Origin: Myxococcota bacterium
Lineage (GTDB): Bacteria > Myxococcota_A > UBA796 > UBA9615 > JAKLKC01
Reading direction: 5' to 3'
NCBI GenBank assembly: GCA_023150875.1
Contig: JAKLKC010000058.1
Coordinates: 1-39,546 of the forward strand
Length of the DNA: 39,546 nt
Shown one piece after another: positions 1 through 9,564 of this stretch; positions within the stretch are counted from its first letter, which is position 1; every line of letters starts with the position of its first letter. The position numbers and the translations under genes are program-made. The notes under the pieces are model-generated. The model was not told where the DNA came from. It ran no database searches and saw nothing but the letters and a program-made list of their open reading frames with translations.

Positions 1-2104
1 TGTCTGGGCCGACCGAGAAGGGGGAGTAGCCCCGCAGCGAGTTGATGCCCCCCGCCCGGTACCGCAGGCTGTAGGGGATGAGGGAGCCGTCCAGGGAGCG
101 GATCCACCCCCCCGACAGGTTCCAGCGCAGGACCACCAGGTCCTTGTAGATGGGCACGTAGGCCCGGACGTTCCCCTGGAGCTTGAGGTAGCGGAAGTCC
201 CCGCCCAGGACGTCCAGCACCTGCTCGTCGTCGATCCGGAACCCCCCCGCGAACTCGGAGGCAGCGCTGAGGTAGAAGCCCGCGGTGGGGGCGATGCGGT
301 TGTTGCGCTTGTCGAGGATGAAGCTGACCGTCAGCGACGAGGTCCGCCCGCTCCGGTAGAACTCCCCGCCCTGGAACCGCTGCTGGTACTCCCGGAGGTT
401 GGACAGGCCGAGGTCCTCGAAGGTGTAGTCCACGCCGATCCGGGCGTCGTCCTCCTTGCCCAGGTAGTGCCCGAGGGCCAGGGTGAACCCCCGGTTGTAC
501 TCCGCGAGCCCGAAGTCCTGGACCACGTTGAACACGCTGAATCGGGCCGTCCATCGGGTGTCCAGGAAGTAGGGGTCGAAGATGTCGAACCGGTACTGCT
601 GGCTCCGGTTGTCGCCGTTGAAGAAACCCTTCTCCTTGAGGTTCTGGCCGAGGCTGACGTTGGCGGCGAGGCTGGCGACGTATCCGAGCCCGAGGAAGTT
701 GTTCTTCGAGACGTTGGCGGTGAAGATGAAGCTCTGGGCGTTGGAGAACCCCGCGCCGATGCTGAAGGTCCCCGTCGGCTTCTCCACCACCCGCACGTCC
801 ATGTCGAGGGTGTTCGGCTCTCCGCCGCGGGGGGTGGTGATCTCGACCTTCTCGAAGTAACCGAGCCTCTCCAGTCGCCTGCGGGCGTTCTCGACCTCTC
901 CCCCCCGGAAGAGATCGCCCTCGTCCAGGTGGATCTCCCGACGGATCACCTTGTCCCACGTCGTGTCGTTGCCGCCGATGCGGATCTCGTCCAGGTAGAC
1001 CTTGTCGCCCCGCTCCACGTCGAAGCTCAGGTCCACGACCCGGGTGTCGGGGTGGGGATCCGGCACCGGCACCACCTGGGCGAAGGCGTATCCCTCGTTG
1101 GCGAAGACCTGGGTGAGGGCGTCGACGGTCTCGTGCATCTGGCTCAGCTTGAACCAGGTCCCCTGCTTGAGCTTCACCTTCTTGCGGAGCTCATCCGTGG
1201 TGTGCTCCCCCAGATCGCCCTTGATCGCGACGTCCCCGATCCGGAAGCGGGGCCCCTCCTCGACGTTGATGGTGACGTAGACCCAACGCCGGTCGGGGGT
1301 GAGGGCCACCTGGGGCTCCCCCACCTTCACGTTGAGGTAGCCCTGCTCGTAGTAGTAGCTCTGGACCACGTTGACGTCGGCCCGGAGCGCCTCCTCGCGG
1401 TAGGTCCCCCCCTGGCTGAGGCCGGGGATCAGTCCCGCCTCCCGGGTCTGCATGAACCGCTTGATGTTCGATGCCGGGACGTGTCCGTTCCCGACGAAGC
1501 GGATCTGCTTGATCTGGACCTTGGGCCCCTCGTCGATCCGGAAGGTGACGTTGACCTCGTTGTTGCCCGCGTCTACGACCTCGTGCTCCACCTGGGCGAG
1601 GTAGAAGCCCTTTTCGAGGTAGAGGTCCTCGATCTTCTTGCGGGCCGCCTTCACGCGCCCCTCGTCGAGGATGGCGAAGGGCCTGACGTCGAGGACCTCG
1701 GTGATGTCGGCGGTCTTGACCTTGTCGTTGCCCCGGAGCATCACCTCGCGGATGGAGGGCTTCTCGGCGACCAGGAACGCGACGGCGACCCTGCCGTCGT
1801 CGGACCGCTTGACGTCCACCTGGACGTCGCGGAAGTAGCCGAGGCGGAAGACGTTGCGGATCGCCTGGCGCAGGGCCGGTCCCCGCAGGACGTCGCCCGG
1901 GGACAGCCCCACCACGCCGAGGACGGCGGCCTCCTCCACCTTGTCGTTGCCCACCACGTCGATGGCGGCGATGACCGCCCCCTCGTAGTCGGCCACGGAG
2001 GCGTGGGCGGAGGCGGGAGCCGTGACCACCGCGGCCGCCGCGAGCCATGCGAGCAGCAGGAGGGCGCGGCGGAGGCGGCCCGGAGTCCTATGGAGGAGGG
2101 CCAC
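1..2104 (-). CDS. bamA: BamA, outer membrane protein assembly factor (3' end outside window)
   Basis: Central subunit of the BAM complex, which folds beta-barrel proteins into the outer membrane. About 701 residues are visible. A GTG start at 2104 gives an N-terminus with an Arg-rich n-region, a Leu/Ala core and a likely signal-peptidase site after an A-S-A-H-A stretch. Five POTRA domains follow at roughly residues 35-430; repeated signs are V-x-G-N-x-x-x motifs and G-Y/G-F strand ends. The barrel starts near a T-G-T-F-S-I-G-A-G-F segment. The conserved L-R-G-Y of the barrel lumen lies in the last visible codons, so only the final strands are missing. The start is chosen because the stop of lolD is 2 nt upstream and a GAGGAG Shine-Dalgarno lies 11 nt before the GTG. 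It is the last visible gene of the lolC/E-lolD-bamA operon. Family identity is very secure. Confidence 0.95.
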   Translation of the reverse strand, partial: MALLHRTPGRLRRALLLLAWLAAAAVVTAPASAHASVADYEGAVIAAIDVVGNDKVEEAAVLGVVGLSPGDVLRGPALRQAIRNVFRLGYFRDVQVDVKRSDDGRVAVAFLVAEKPSIREVMLRGNDKVKTADITEVLDVRPFAILDEGRVKAARKKIEDLYLEKGFYLAQVEHEVVDAGNNEVNVTFRIDEGPKVQIKQIRFVGNGHVPASNIKRFMQTREAGLIPGLSQGGTYREEALRADVNVVQSYYYEQGYLNVKVGEPQVALTPDRRWVYVTINVEEGPRFRIGDVAIKGDLGEHTTDELRKKVKLKQGTWFKLSQMHETVDALTQVFANEGYAFAQVVPVPDPHPDTRVVDLSFDVERGDKVYLDEIRIGGNDTTWDKVIRREIHLDEGDLFRGGEVENARRRLERLGYFEKVEITTPRGGEPNTLDMDVRVVEKPTGTFSIGAGFSNAQSFIFTANVSKNNFLGLGYVASLAANVSLGQNLKEKGFFNGDNRSQQYRFDIFDPYFLDTRWTARFSVFNVVQDFGLAEYNRGFTLALGHYLGKEDDARIGVDYTFEDLGLSNLREYQQRFQGGEFYRSGRTSSLTVSFILDKRNNRIAPTAGFYLSAASEFAGGFRIDDEQVLDVLGGDFRYLKLQGNVRAYVPIYKDLVVLRWNLSGGWIRSLDGSLIPYSLRYRAGGINSLRGYSPFSVGPD

Positions 2105-2106
2105 GT

Positions 2107-2836
<730 letters not shown>

Positions 2837-2844
<8 letters not shown>

Positions 2845-4942
2845 AGCGGAGTCCCTCGACCGGATCGAGGTTGCTGGCCTGCCAGGAGGGGTAGATGGTG
2901 GCGCTGAAGCTCACCCCGAGCGCGACGAGGGCCACGAGGGCGAACAGCGGCGGGCTGATCTCGACGGGCAGAGTGTCCAGGTAGTACACGTCGGTGTCAA
3001 GCTTGATGAACTTGTAGCGGTCCAGCAGCCAGCAGCTCCCCCACCCGAGGATGGTTCCGGTCGTCGTGCCGATGAAGCCGATGATCAGCCCCTCGATCAT
3101 GAAGACCTTCATGACCCTCACCCCCGAGGCGCCCATGGCCTTGAGGATGGCGATCTCCTTGCCCTTCTCGATCACCACCATGATCAGGGTCGAGATGATG
3201 TTGAGGGCCGCCACCATCACGATGAAGGTCAGGATGATGCCCATCACGACCTTCTCGAGCTTCAGGGCCGAGAACAGGTTGCGGTTCAGCGACATCCAGT
3301 CCCGGGTCCAGAACGGGTAGCCCAGGTGCTGCTCGATGGCGGTGGCGATGTCGCCGGCCCCGTCGATGTCGTCCACCCGCACCTCGAAGGCGGTCACCAC
3401 GTCCGGGGTCCGCAGGAACCGCTGGGCGGTTGCCAGGGTCACGTAGGCCCACTTGGTGTCGTACTCCCACATGCCGGAGTAGAAGATCGCCTTCACTCGG
3501 AAGCGGGCGACGGGGGTGGTGGGGGCGCCGAAGGGGCCGGGCTCGCCCCCCACGGGGCTGATGGCGGTGAGCACGTCCCCCGGGTAGACGTGGAGGGTTC
3601 GGGCCAACTCCTCCCCCAGCACGATCCCGGGGACCGCGGCGTCGGGATCGGGGATCACCCGGTCGGGCTGGGGGGGCATGGGCTCGTCGAGCCGGTCCAG
3701 CAGGTCCCTGCGGGCGGCGTCGTCCGCCAGCAGGCCGCCCATGCCTTGCTTGAGGTCGGCCACGAGGGAGGTGACGCCCCCCACGGTCACGACGTCCACC
3801 CCCTTCAGGATGGCGCCGGTCACTTTGTCGTGGTTCTTGAGCATCAGCTCGGTGTACTTGAAGGGAGTCGCGTCGACGACGCCGGGGACCTCCAGCAGCT
3901 TCCGCCGGACCTCGCCGTGGTCGGCGATCTCCCCGGTGTAGCTCATCACCACCGCGTGAGCGTTGGCGCCCAGGATCTTGTCCCGCAGGTCCCTCTCGAA
4001 GCCCCCCATCACCGAGAGCACGACGTCGAGGGCCCACACGCCGACGGTCACGCCGAGGATGGAGATCAGCGTGATCGCCGAGAGGTAGCCCTGGTTCTTC
4101 TTGCCCCGGAGATAGCGCAGGCCGACGAATGCCTCGAAGCGGCGGGCCTGGCCGGCGACGGCGGGGACCAGCGGGTGGGGGGAGGCGCCGGACAGGGAGC
4201 GCTCCACGTCCCGCACCAGGACGCCGTGGAGCAGCTCCCTCAGGAGCCACAGCACCAGGAAGTAGGGCATCCAGAGCGGGGCGAGGGCGATCCCCGGGAT
4301 CCCCGCCAGGGCCGCCGCGGACTTGCCGAGGTGGCCCGACGGGCGCGTGCCCTCGTAGAAGGGGATCGACAGGCGGCGGCCCACCACGGCCACCGCCACC
4401 GCGGCGGCGAGCCCGGCCAGGGCCCCGACACCCCCGCCCCGCAGCGCGCCGGCCAGGGGGTCCGCGGCCCCGTGCCCGAGGGCCCACGCCCCCCAGCCCG
4501 CCCCGGCGGCGGCGGCGACCAGGGCGTGGAGGACGCCGGAGACGGGTCGGACCATCCACCCGAGCCCCAGGACCCCCAGGGTGACACCCAGCGCGCCCAG
4601 GGTCCCGGGCACCACCAGCGCCGTGCCCCAGGTCGCCCGCGCCACCAGCCCCCCCACCGCGGCGGCGAGCCCGGCGTCCACCGCGAGGAACGCCGGAAGG
4701 GCTCCCACGAGTCCCAGGAAAAGGGCGGTGGTCTCGGCGGTGATGGCCAGGGGGAACAGGACCAGCGCGGGCAGGGCGAGGGCGCTCCGGAAGGCCCGGC
4801 CGGAAGGCAGGGGACGCCCGGTGTACTCCTCGACCACGAAGGCCAGGCCGTCGGCGCACAGGCCCGCGAGCCCGAGCAGCAGGTACGGACCGAGCCAGAG
4901 GGGCGCGCTCGCGAGCAGGAGCGCCCTGCGGAGCCGGGGCAT
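2837..4942 (-). CDS. LolC/LolE-family lipoprotein-releasing permease with a large N-terminal membrane extension
   Basis: Inner-membrane subunit of the lipoprotein release ABC transporter. The last ~430 residues are typical LolC/E: an entry segment R-R-F-E-A-F-V-G-L-R-Y-L, a first TM helix with S-I-L-G-V-T-V-G-V, a large periplasmic domain, then three C-terminal helices with I-A-I-L-K-A-M-G-A and a closing L-D-P-V-E-G-L-R-Y. Ahead of this lie about 270 extra residues with several hydrophobic stretches, not found in ordinary LolC/E (about 400-420 aa). The frame is open from 5053, but those first 37 codons are Pro-rich; the ATG at 4942 opens directly into a positively charged hydrophobic N-terminus, and a candidate promoter at 5042-5070 would start transcription downstream of 5053. 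Only one permease gene is visible, so a homodimer (LolF-like) is possible. C-terminal identity is firm; the extension's function is unknown. Confidence 0.9.
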
Positions 4943-5041
4943 CAGGAGCGGGTTTCCGTGGGTTCGGTCCGGAGGGTCGGAGGGCCGGCCCGGCGGGGGG
5001 GATGGCCCGGGAGGACGCCGCCCTGGGGGCGGAGCCGGGGC

Positions 5042-5070
5042 TTCGTATCCCAAACGGGCCCGGGGGTCAA
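5042..5070 (-). promoter_or_regulatory. Candidate sigma70-type promoter of lolC/E-lolD-bamA
   Basis: On the minus strand TTGACC (5065-5070) is followed after 17 nt by TACGAA (5042-5047). The -35 box matches 5 of 6 consensus bases; the -10 box is weak. It lies about 100 nt upstream of the chosen lolC/E start and downstream of prfB. Predicted from sequence only. Confidence 0.4.
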
Positions 5071-5119
5071 CGTATTCCAGGCGGGCGGGCGCCGGGGAAG
5101 GAGTGGGACTCGGGGCGGA

Positions 5120-6263
5120 TCACCCGGGCAGCTCGGCGGCCGATCCGCCGCCCAGGGTCCCGTCCGCCTGGGCGACCAGGTACGCCTCCATGAACCGGTC
5201 CAGGTCCCCGTCCAGCACGGCGTCGACGTTGCCGTCCTCGTGGCGGGTGCGGTGGTCCTTCACCAGCCGGTAGGGCTGGAGCACGTAGGAGCGGATCTGG
5301 GAGCCCCACTCGATCTTCTTCTTGGTCGCCTGCTTCTCCGCCAGGGCCTCCTCGCGCTTGCGGAGTTCCAGGTCGTAGAGGCGGGCCTTCAGGACCTTCA
5401 TGGCCGTGGACTTGTTCTTGTGCTGGCTCTTCTCGTTCTGGCAGACCACCACGAGGCCGCTGGGGATGTGGGTGATCCGGACCGCGGAGTCGGTGGTGTT
5501 CACGCTCTGGCCCCCGGGGCCGCCGGAGCGGAAGACATCGATGCGCAAGTCCTTGTCCAGGACCTCGATCTCGATGTCGTCCTCGATGTCGGGGTAGGCG
5601 TGGACGGCGGCGAAAGAGGTCTGGCGCCGGGCCGCGGCGTCGAAGGGGGAGATCCGCACCAGGCGGTGCACGCCGACTTCGGCCTTGAGGTATCCGTAGG
5701 CGTAGGGGCCCGTGATGGAGAGGGTGGCGCTCTTGATGCCGGCGTCCTCGGCGGCGAGGAAGTCCAGGGTCTGGATCCGGAACCCGCGTCGCTGGGCCCA
5801 TCGCTCGTACATCCGCAGCAGCATCGCCGCCCAGTCCTGGGCGTCCACGCCGCCGGCCCCGGCGTTGATCTCGAGGATCGCCGCGGCCTCGTCCCCTTCC
5901 TCGCCCAGGAGGCGCTGGATCTCCATCTCGGCCAGGCGCTTCTCCATCGCCGCGGCGATACCGCCGGCCTCGGAGACGGAGTCGGGGTCGCCGCCGGCCT
6001 CTTCGGCGAGGTCGAGCAGGACCAGCGCCTCCTCCACCTGGCTCCGGGCCGACTCCCACCCCTGCACCTGGCGCTCCAGCTCGGTGCGCTGCTTCAGGAT
6101 CCCCTGGGCACGCTTCGGATCGCTCCAGAGGCTGGGGTCCTCGATGTCCCTGCCGAGGGACTCGACGCGGGCGCGCTTCCCCTCGACGTCAAAGATGCCT
6201 CCGGAGCTTCGTCACCCGCTCCTGAAGCTGGTTCAGCTCCTCGCGAAGTTCGTCGATGGTCAT
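5120..6263 (-). CDS. prfB: Peptide chain release factor 2 (programmed +1 frameshift)
   Basis: RF2 recognises UGA and UAA stop codons and triggers peptide release on the ribosome. It is encoded in two overlapping frames. ATG at 6263 opens a 24-codon leader starting M-T-I-D-E-L and ending at an in-frame TGA (6189-6191). Shifting +1 at CTT-T joins it to the 5120-end frame, which contains the RF2 codon-recognition motif S-P-F (in V-R-I-S-P-F-D), the catalytic G-G-Q (in S-G-G-P-G-G-Q-S-V-N) and the typical C-terminal H-E-D-G-N-V-D region. The full product is about 380 residues, normal for RF2. A GAGG Shine-Dalgarno lies upstream of the ATG. ybeY ends 104 nt upstream. In many proteobacteria lysS follows prfB; here lolC/E follows instead. 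Annotation software may call only the long second frame, from a GTG at 6067. Confidence 0.95.
6189..6203 (-). promoter_or_regulatory. RF2 autoregulatory +1 frameshift site
   Basis: On the minus strand the order is CGG AGG CAT CTT TGA C: an internal Shine-Dalgarno-like CGGAGG (6198-6203), a 3-nt spacer codon, the slippery CTT (6192-6194) and the in-frame UGA (6189-6191) followed by C, a poor termination context. This matches the classic prfB recoding site, where low RF2 allows slippage into the +1 frame. The downstream frame is continuous with the RF2 body. Confidence 0.93.
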
Positions 6264-6367
6264 GGGCCCTGCCTCCCCGGGGCGGGGCGCGTCTCGAACG
6301 CCGCGCCGCCGGACGGGGCAAGGTAACGGCTGGGGACGGGTCGCGCAAGGCGCCCCAAGGCAAGCCT

Positions 6368-6913
6368 TCAGCGGATCCGCCCCTCCCCTCCCGACGCTTC
6401 CCAGATCCGCTGCTCCAGAGCCTCCATGACGGCGCGCTCGTCGTCCCGCTGGTGGTCGAAACCCAAGAGGTGAAGGGCGGCGTGCACCAGCAGGAAGTGC
6501 ACCTCCTCGCCGAGGTCGAGGCCATGGAGTGGAGCCTGGGCGGCGGCGGTCTCCACCGAGACCACCGCGTCGCCCAGCACCTCGGGGTGCAGGCCCGGGA
6601 AGGCACCCTCGCCCAGGGGGAACGAGAGCACGTCGGTGGGGCGGTCCCGGCCACGCCAGCGGGCGTTGAGGGGGCGGATCCCCGCGTCGTCGGTCAGCCG
6701 CACCGAGACCTCGAAGCCGCACCCACCGTCCGGCAGGCGACCCGCCGCCTGGGGCAGGTCCGACAACGCGTGCAGCACGCGGGCGAGGCGCTCGCGGATG
6801 AAGGCGCCGGCCTCCTTCGACGCCCACGCGGCCCAGGGCTCGTCCCGCCGGGCCAGCGCCTCGTCCACGTCGACGCCGACCTCGTGGCGGTGGGGATCGG
6901 GGCTCCGGCCCAA
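6368..6913 (-). CDS. ybeY: YbeY, endoribonuclease / rRNA maturation factor
   Basis: Metal-dependent endoribonuclease acting in 16S rRNA 3'-end maturation and ribosome quality control. The signature is complete: H-A-A-L-H-L-L-G-F-D-H, whose three His bind the metal, and the upstream R-P-T-D-V-L-S-F-P strand. About 181 residues, near the family's 150-180. A TTG start at 6913 is chosen because it sits 2 nt after the pgpH stop and has a GAAGG Shine-Dalgarno 7 nt upstream; the much longer open frame upstream is a shadow of pgpH. It is the last gene of the phoH-pgpH-ybeY unit, an order conserved in many bacteria. The exact start is less certain than the identity. Confidence 0.93.
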   Translation of the reverse strand: MGRSPDPHRHEVGVDVDEALARRDEPWAAWASKEAGAFIRERLARVLHALSDLPQAAGRLPDGGCGFEVSVRLTDDAGIRPLNARWRGRDRPTDVLSFPLGEGAFPGLHPEVLGDAVVSVETAAAQAPLHGLDLGEEVHFLLVHAALHLLGFDHQRDDERAVMEALEQRIWEASGGEGRIR

Positions 6914-6915
6914 GG

Positions 6916-9564
6916 TCAGACCTTCTTGCGCCCCGAAGCGATCCCCGCGGTGGTCCGGAGCACCACGAGGTTCGGGTCCCCGGCGGCGATCTCCCCGCCG
7001 GAGATCGCGGGGAAGTCCGCCGACAGCGGGGACTCCCCGTCGGTCCGGGTGTCCCTGCCCCCATCGGGGTCGCCCCCGCCCCCGGTGGTGGTGACGACCG
7101 TGACGGGGGGCGGGGGGCGCCGGGGAGGCGGACGGAACGCCGCCGCGGGGGCGAGGCCCGCGGGATCCCCCTCCAGGGCGACCGCGGAGAGGGGGAGGCC
7201 CTTCTTCTTCTCCGGGGCCTGGAACTCGGGGTACTCGATGCGGTGGTGGTGGATCCCGATGAGCACCGAGTTGAAGGTGTCGCTGATCACCTTCAGTTCC
7301 CGCATGGTGAGGGGGCACTCGTCGAGCTGCCCGTCGGCGATCACCTTCTCGATGATCCGGGCCACCCGGGCCTTGATCGCCCCGGGGGTGGGCTGGCGGA
7401 GGGAGCGGGTGGCCGCCTCGACCCCGTCGGCGAGCATGATGATCCCGGCCTCCCGGGTCTGGGGCTTCGGCCCGGGGTAGCGGAAGTCGGCGTCGTCGAC
7501 CCGGGCGATGGCCGGGTCCTCCATCTGCTTGGCCTTGTTGTAGAAGAAGCTCACGACGGCGGTGCCGTGGTGCTGGGGGATAAGGTCGATGAGGGCCTGG
7601 GGCAGGCCGTGGCGACGACCGAGCTCGATGCCGTCCTTCACGTGGTTCGTGATGATCAGGGCGCTCATGGACGGGCTGAGGCGGTCGTGGAGGTTCTCGC
7701 AGTCGTGCTGGTTCTCCACGAAGTATTGGGGCTTGACCATCTTGCCGATGTCGTGGAAGTAGCACCCCACCCGGGCGAGCAGGGCCCGGGCGCCCACGGT
7801 CTCCGCCGCAGCCTCGCTGAGCTGGCCCACCACCATCGAGTGGTGATAGGTGCCCGGGGCCCGCACGATCATCTCCCGCAGCAGGGGGTGGTTGAGGCTG
7901 GAGAGCTCCAGGAGCTTGATGTCGGTGAGGTAGCCCATCCCCTCGAAGACCGGGACCAGCCCGAGGACGATCACGCCGCTGAAGAGGCCCCCCGCGACGC
8001 CGAAGGCGACGTTCAGCAGCGGCTCCACCGCGGAGACCTGGCCGGGGTTGAAGCCGATCCCGCTGAACTCCACCATGGCGATGGCGATGGCGGTGGCCGC
8101 GTTGACGAGGGCGGTCAGGATCCCCGCCCGGAAGAGCTTCCCCCTCTCGTTGGCATGGGCCAGTCCGCCCGCGGCGGCGAGGGAGCCCACCAGCAGGTAG
8201 ATGGTCATCAGCAGGTCGTGACCCATCAGGTAGCCGCACACGAGGCAGGCGAAGGCGGTGAACACGATGGCGGTCTCGGAGTTCATCAGGATCCGCACCA
8301 GCATCGCCGTGGCCGCCACCGGGACGGCATACCAGTAGGCGGTCTCCGGGATCCCCGGGAACCGATCCGCCAGCGCCTCGGCGACCGCCACGGCCAGGCG
8401 CGTCATTCCCGCGGCCATCAGCATGAGGATCGACAGCGCGGCGATGTCGCGGGTGGTACGGGAGAACTTGCGGATGAAGCGGGTCGAGAACGTGTAGAGG
8501 ACGGCGACCACCAGCCCCAGGAGACAGGTCAACGAGAGCAGGTGCAGCCCCGGTCGGTAGCTGCTCCGGCCGGCGAGCATGGTGGCGATGGCGTCCATCT
8601 GCCACGGCTTCACCACCTCGCCGACCCGCACGATCACCTCACCCCGCTGGTACTCCTTGAAGATCGGCTGGACCCGGAGCCGCGCCTCCTCCCGGCGGGC
8701 GACGGTGGCCGAGGCGTCGTAGCTCAGGTTCGGGACGACGAGGGCCTGGGCGAGGACCCGCGCCGCCTGCTCCCCGGGGGCGGCGGCCCGATCGCCGAGG
8801 CGATCCAGGTGGGCCAGTGCCAGGGCCTCCCGGGCCTCCTCCCGATCCCTGATCTTCGCCAGGTCCTTCAGGACGACCTCGGTCTCCTCGCCGCCCTCGA
8901 CGCGGCGCACGGTGATCCTCCCCTCGCCGGGGAGCACGTCCTTGGACAGGATCACGTAGCCCCGCATGGCGGTCTGGAGCAGGGAGGCGGCGACCTCCTC
9001 CACCTGGGGGGAGAAGCGCTCCGCCAGGAGGGCGCGCTGCGCCTCCTCGGGGAGCTGGACCCCGAGGACGGCGGCGAAGGCGTCCAGGACCGCTCGGTCC
9101 TCCTGGGACATCGCCTGCCCCGCCGGCCTCTTCGCCCCCTTCGCGCCGTGCGCGGCCGGAGTCACGGAGGGTTCGGGCAACCCATCCCGTGCGTTGGTCA
9201 TGGCGGACCGGAGGCGCTGCTCGGTCTCCTGGGCCAGCAGGACGTCGTGGCCGAAGACGGAGAGGACCTGCTCCTCGGCGCGCCGGCGGGCGTCCGCGGT
9301 CAGGTCCCGGTCCTCCACCTGGAACTCCCGGCTGGCACGCACGTCCCGGTCGGCGATCTCCCCCGCCGAGATCTCGACGTCGGGCGTTGGGGCGAAGTCC
9401 GTCAGGATCAGCGCGAGGCCGAGGGCCAGGGCGGCAGCGACGAGGGGCCGAGCCACGCCCCCGGTCTCCCGCACCCACGCCCGGAGGGAACGCCGGGGCG
9501 GCCGGGCGCCGATCTCGGCGATGCCGCGTTTACTGGGCGCGGACGCCACCGTCCCTCCCCCCAC
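6916..9564 (-). CDS. pgpH: PgpH/YqfF-type 7TM-HD domain membrane phosphodiesterase
   Basis: Predicted cyclic-di-AMP phosphodiesterase anchored in the inner membrane. About 882 residues: an N-terminal TM helix (about 40-57), an extracytoplasmic 7TMR-HDED-type domain (about 58-335), seven closely packed hydrophobic helices (about 337-545) and a cytosolic HD domain with T-Y-H-H-S-M (about 572-577) and the diagnostic H-D-I-G-K at 604-608. The last ~100 residues form a Pro/Gly/Thr-rich tail not expected in the family. The GTG at 9564 overlaps the 3' end of phoH by 35 nt; a second GTG at 9549, after a GGGAGGGA tract, is an equally good start. Gene order phoH-pgpH-ybeY supports the assignment. No diadenylate cyclase is visible, so the substrate is inferred from the family. 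Confidence 0.92.
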   Translation of the reverse strand: MGGGTVASAPSKRGIAEIGARPPRRSLRAWVRETGGVARPLVAAALALGLALILTDFAPTPDVEISAGEIADRDVRASREFQVEDRDLTADARRRAEEQVLSVFGHDVLLAQETEQRLRSAMTNARDGLPEPSVTPAAHGAKGAKRPAGQAMSQEDRAVLDAFAAVLGVQLPEEAQRALLAERFSPQVEEVAASLLQTAMRGYVILSKDVLPGEGRITVRRVEGGEETEVVLKDLAKIRDREEAREALALAHLDRLGDRAAAPGEQAARVLAQALVVPNLSYDASATVARREEARLRVQPIFKEYQRGEVIVRVGEVVKPWQMDAIATMLAGRSSYRPGLHLLSLTCLLGLVVAVLYTFSTRFIRKFSRTTRDIAALSILMLMAAGMTRLAVAVAEALADRFPGIPETAYWYAVPVAATAMLVRILMNSETAIVFTAFACLVCGYLMGHDLLMTIYLLVGSLAAAGGLAHANERGKLFRAGILTALVNAATAIAIAMVEFSGIGFNPGQVSAVEPLLNVAFGVAGGLFSGVIVLGLVPVFEGMGYLTDIKLLELSSLNHPLLREMIVRAPGTYHHSMVVGQLSEAAAETVGARALLARVGCYFHDIGKMVKPQYFVENQHDCENLHDRLSPSMSALIITNHVKDGIELGRRHGLPQALIDLIPQHHGTAVVSFFYNKAKQMEDPAIARVDDADFRYPGPKPQTREAGIIMLADGVEAATRSLRQPTPGAIKARVARIIEKVIADGQLDECPLTMRELKVISDTFNSVLIGIHHHRIEYPEFQAPEKKKGLPLSAVALEGDPAGLAPAAAFRPPPRRPPPPVTVVTTTGGGGDPDGGRDTRTDGESPLSADFPAISGGEIAAGDPNLVVLRTTAGIASGRKKV

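Noticed and set aside
6264-6367. Promoter for prfB (TTGCGC with TTACCT)
   Set aside because: The hexamers match consensus poorly and no independent support is visible; prfB may be read from the phoH operon.
6368-8605. A 745-codon YbeY protein
   Set aside because: All but the last 181 codons overlap pgpH in another frame, are Arg/Pro/Gly-rich, and a good TTG start with Shine-Dalgarno exists at 6913.
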